A DNA stretch of 7,435 nt from Clostridia bacterium (lineage in GTDB: Bacteria; Bacillota; Clostridia; TANB77; CAG-508), in assembly GCA_900768805.1 (NCBI GenBank), contig CAAGEF010000248.1, forward strand, positions 1 to 7,435, in the 5' to 3' direction. A program made the translations under genes and the position numbers. Positions 6,022 through 7,435 of this stretch are shown here, piece by piece (position 1 is the first letter of the stretch; every line of letters starts with the position of its first letter). Below the pieces are notes generated by a model. That model saw only the letters and a program-made list of their open reading frames with translations, was not told the DNA's origin and searched no databases.

Positions 6022-6471
6022 CTATTTTATTCTAAATAATGGTTTACCATATTCAACTGGTTTTCCATCTTCAGCAAGAATTTCTATTATTTCTCCATCA
6101 ACTTCAGCTTCAATTTCATTCATAAGTTTCATAGCTTCAATTATACAAAGCACATCACCTTTTTTTACTTTTTTTCCTACATGAACATAAGGCTCACTAT
6201 CTGGAGATGGTTTCATATAAAAAGTACCAACCATTGGTGATGTTACAATATTTCCTTCTTCTATCTTTACTTTTTCTGTAGCTTCTACTTTTTCTGTTTT
6301 AGCAACATCTTCTTTGACATTTGAAACTTCTTGAACTATAGTTTCATTTATTACAGTTTTTATTTCTTTTTTCATGCTGATTTTTGTTCCATCTGGAAAT
6401 TCAATATCTATAGCTGTTAGTTTTGAATCTCCCATGTCATCCATTAATTTTTTTATTTTTTCGTATTCCAT
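6022..6471 (-). CDS. accB: acetyl-CoA carboxylase biotin carboxyl carrier protein
   Basis: Carries biotin between the AccC and AccA/AccD active sites. The C-terminal biotinyl domain (about 74-149) holds the attachment motif EAMKLMNEI, with Lys115 as the biotinylated residue. The SPMVGTFYMKPSPDSEPYV segment (78-96) includes the 'thumb' seen in AccB proteins. The N-terminal part (about 1-35) is a short helical domain, joined by a linker (about 36-72) rich in K, E, V and T. This linker is charged rather than the Ala/Pro-rich type of E. coli. The 149-residue length is normal. The start has AAGGAGG five bases upstream. It begins 12 bp after the fabF stop and ends 14 bp before the chosen fabZ start. 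A biotin-protein ligase is needed but is not in the window. Confidence 0.97.
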   Translation of the reverse strand: MEYEKIKKLMDDMGDSKLTAIDIEFPDGTKISMKKEIKTVINETIVQEVSNVKEDVAKTEKVEATEKVKIEEGNIVTSPMVGTFYMKPSPDSEPYVHVGKKVKKGDVLCIIEAMKLMNEIEAEVDGEIIEILAEDGKPVEYGKPLFRIK

Positions 6472-6483
6472 ATTTACCTCCTT

Positions 6484-7435
6484 TTAAGCATTATATTTTT
6501 TTAACACTATTGTAGCATTATGACCACCGAAGCCTAATGAATTTGACATTACTATATTTAAATTAGCCTTTCTTACTTCATTTGGAACTATGTCTAAATC
6601 ACAATCTTCATCTTTTTCTTTATAATTTATTGTTGGAGGAACAATACCTTCTTCAATTGCTTTAACGCAAAATACAGCTTCAACACCACCGGCAGCTCCA
6701 AGTAAATGACCTGTATTTCCTTTTGTTGAACTTACCATTACTTTTTTGCTAGCTTCTCCTAAAGCTTTTTTAATAGCTAAAGTTTCTGTTAAATCATTTA
6801 AGTGCGTTGAGGTTCCATGAGCATTTATATAATCAACATCTTCTGGCTTAATTCCTGCATCTTCAATTGCTCTAATCATCGCTTTCGCTCCACCATTTCC
6901 CTCTGGATCTGGTGAAGTTATATGATATGCATCTGATGTTGCTCCAAATCCAATCACTTCAGCATATATTTTTGCTCCTCTTTTTTTAGCATGTTCTAAT
7001 TCTTCTAAAACAAGCATTCCAGCACCTTCACCCATTACAAATCCACTTCTTTCTTTATCGAAAGGGATACTGGCTCTATTTTTATCTGTTACATTTGATA
7101 AAGCCTTCATATTTTCAAATCCTGCAATACCTATTGGACAAATTGAAGCTTCTGCACCACCTGCAATAATTGCATCTTCCGAACCATATTTTATTGTTTT
7201 ATATGCCTCTCCAATTGCATGAGTTGATGAAGCACAAGCAGTAACTATTGACATTGATTCACCTTTTAACCCTAAATCTATTGCAACATTTCCAGCTGGC
7301 ATATTAGCAATTGACATTGGTATAAACATTGGAGATACTCTTCCATGACCTTTAGCATAATTTGTTTCACATTGATTTTGTATTGTTATAAGACCAGCAA
7401 TTCCTGAACTTACAAAAATTCCAACTCTATCTAAA
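6484..7435 (-). CDS. fabF: 3-oxoacyl-[acyl-carrier-protein] synthase II (partial)
   Basis: Condenses malonyl-ACP with acyl-ACP, the elongation step. The N-terminal part lies beyond the right edge; about 316 codons are visible, out of roughly 410 in a full FabF. The open frame continues through the window edge, where LDRVGIFVSSGIAGL matches the family, so the ATG at 7329 is internal and not the start. The active-site cysteine is in TACASSTHAIG (codon at 7234-7236). The two catalytic histidines are in NAHGTSTHLND and NTGHLLGAAGG, and the conserved lysine is in STKGNTGH. FVMGEGAGML and the C-terminal SLGFGGHNAT are also typical. The residue three after the cysteine is Ser where Gly is common. 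It is the first visible gene, 12 bp before accB. Confidence 0.97.
   Translation of the reverse strand, partial: LDRVGIFVSSGIAGLITIQNQCETNYAKGHGRVSPMFIPMSIANMPAGNVAIDLGLKGESMSIVTACASSTHAIGEAYKTIKYGSEDAIIAGGAEASICPIGIAGFENMKALSNVTDKNRASIPFDKERSGFVMGEGAGMLVLEELEHAKKRGAKIYAEVIGFGATSDAYHITSPDPEGNGGAKAMIRAIEDAGIKPEDVDYINAHGTSTHLNDLTETLAIKKALGEASKKVMVSSTKGNTGHLLGAAGGVEAVFCVKAIEEGIVPPTINYKEKDEDCDLDIVPNEVRKANLNIVMSNSLGFGGHNATIVLKKYNA

Noticed and set aside
7327..7329. ATG as a start for a 281-residue FabF
   Set aside because: The frame stays open to the window edge and the upstream codons match FabF, so this Met is internal.

Overview
This window looks like chromosome from a very AT-rich, low-GC Gram-positive bacterium, most likely a member of the Clostridia. 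The grounds are the strong AGGAGG-type ribosome binding sites, AT-rich codon use, and a type II fatty-acid synthesis (fab/acc) operon with separate accA and accD genes. All supported genes lie on the minus strand, so the operon is transcribed from the right edge towards the left.

Right and centre (about 1250-7435): the 3' part of the operon, in transcription order fabF (cut by the window edge), accB, fabZ, accC, accD, accA, fabI, acpP, then a Rho-independent terminator just after acpP. AccC, AccB, AccD and AccA together form acetyl-CoA carboxylase, which makes malonyl-CoA. FabF, FabZ and FabI are the elongating condensing enzyme, the dehydratase and the enoyl-ACP reductase. AcpP carries the growing acyl chain. 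The operon promoter and any further fab genes (fabH, fabD, fabG) would lie right of the window. Gaps are short, and accD/accA overlap in a TAATG. The exception is the 131-bp fabI-acpP gap, which holds a GC-rich inverted repeat unlike its surroundings.

Left (1-1250): a different kind of DNA. A near-perfect sigma-A promoter with overlapping palindromes at the expected transcription start drives an unrecognised 154-codon gene. Downstream is a 108-codon gene for a small membrane protein with no recognised family. The last 267 bases hold no supported gene; the first ~120 of them are richer in GC than the rest and may be a remnant of something beyond the edge.

Three start codons were moved downstream on ribosome-binding-site evidence: the 154-codon gene (to 1154), accC (to 5559) and fabZ (to 6007). 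I see no RNA gene, CRISPR array, complete insertion sequence or clearly new multi-gene system. The most interesting items are the fabI-acpP hairpin element, the orphan gene with its operator-like promoter, and the placement of fabI and acpP at the operon's tail.
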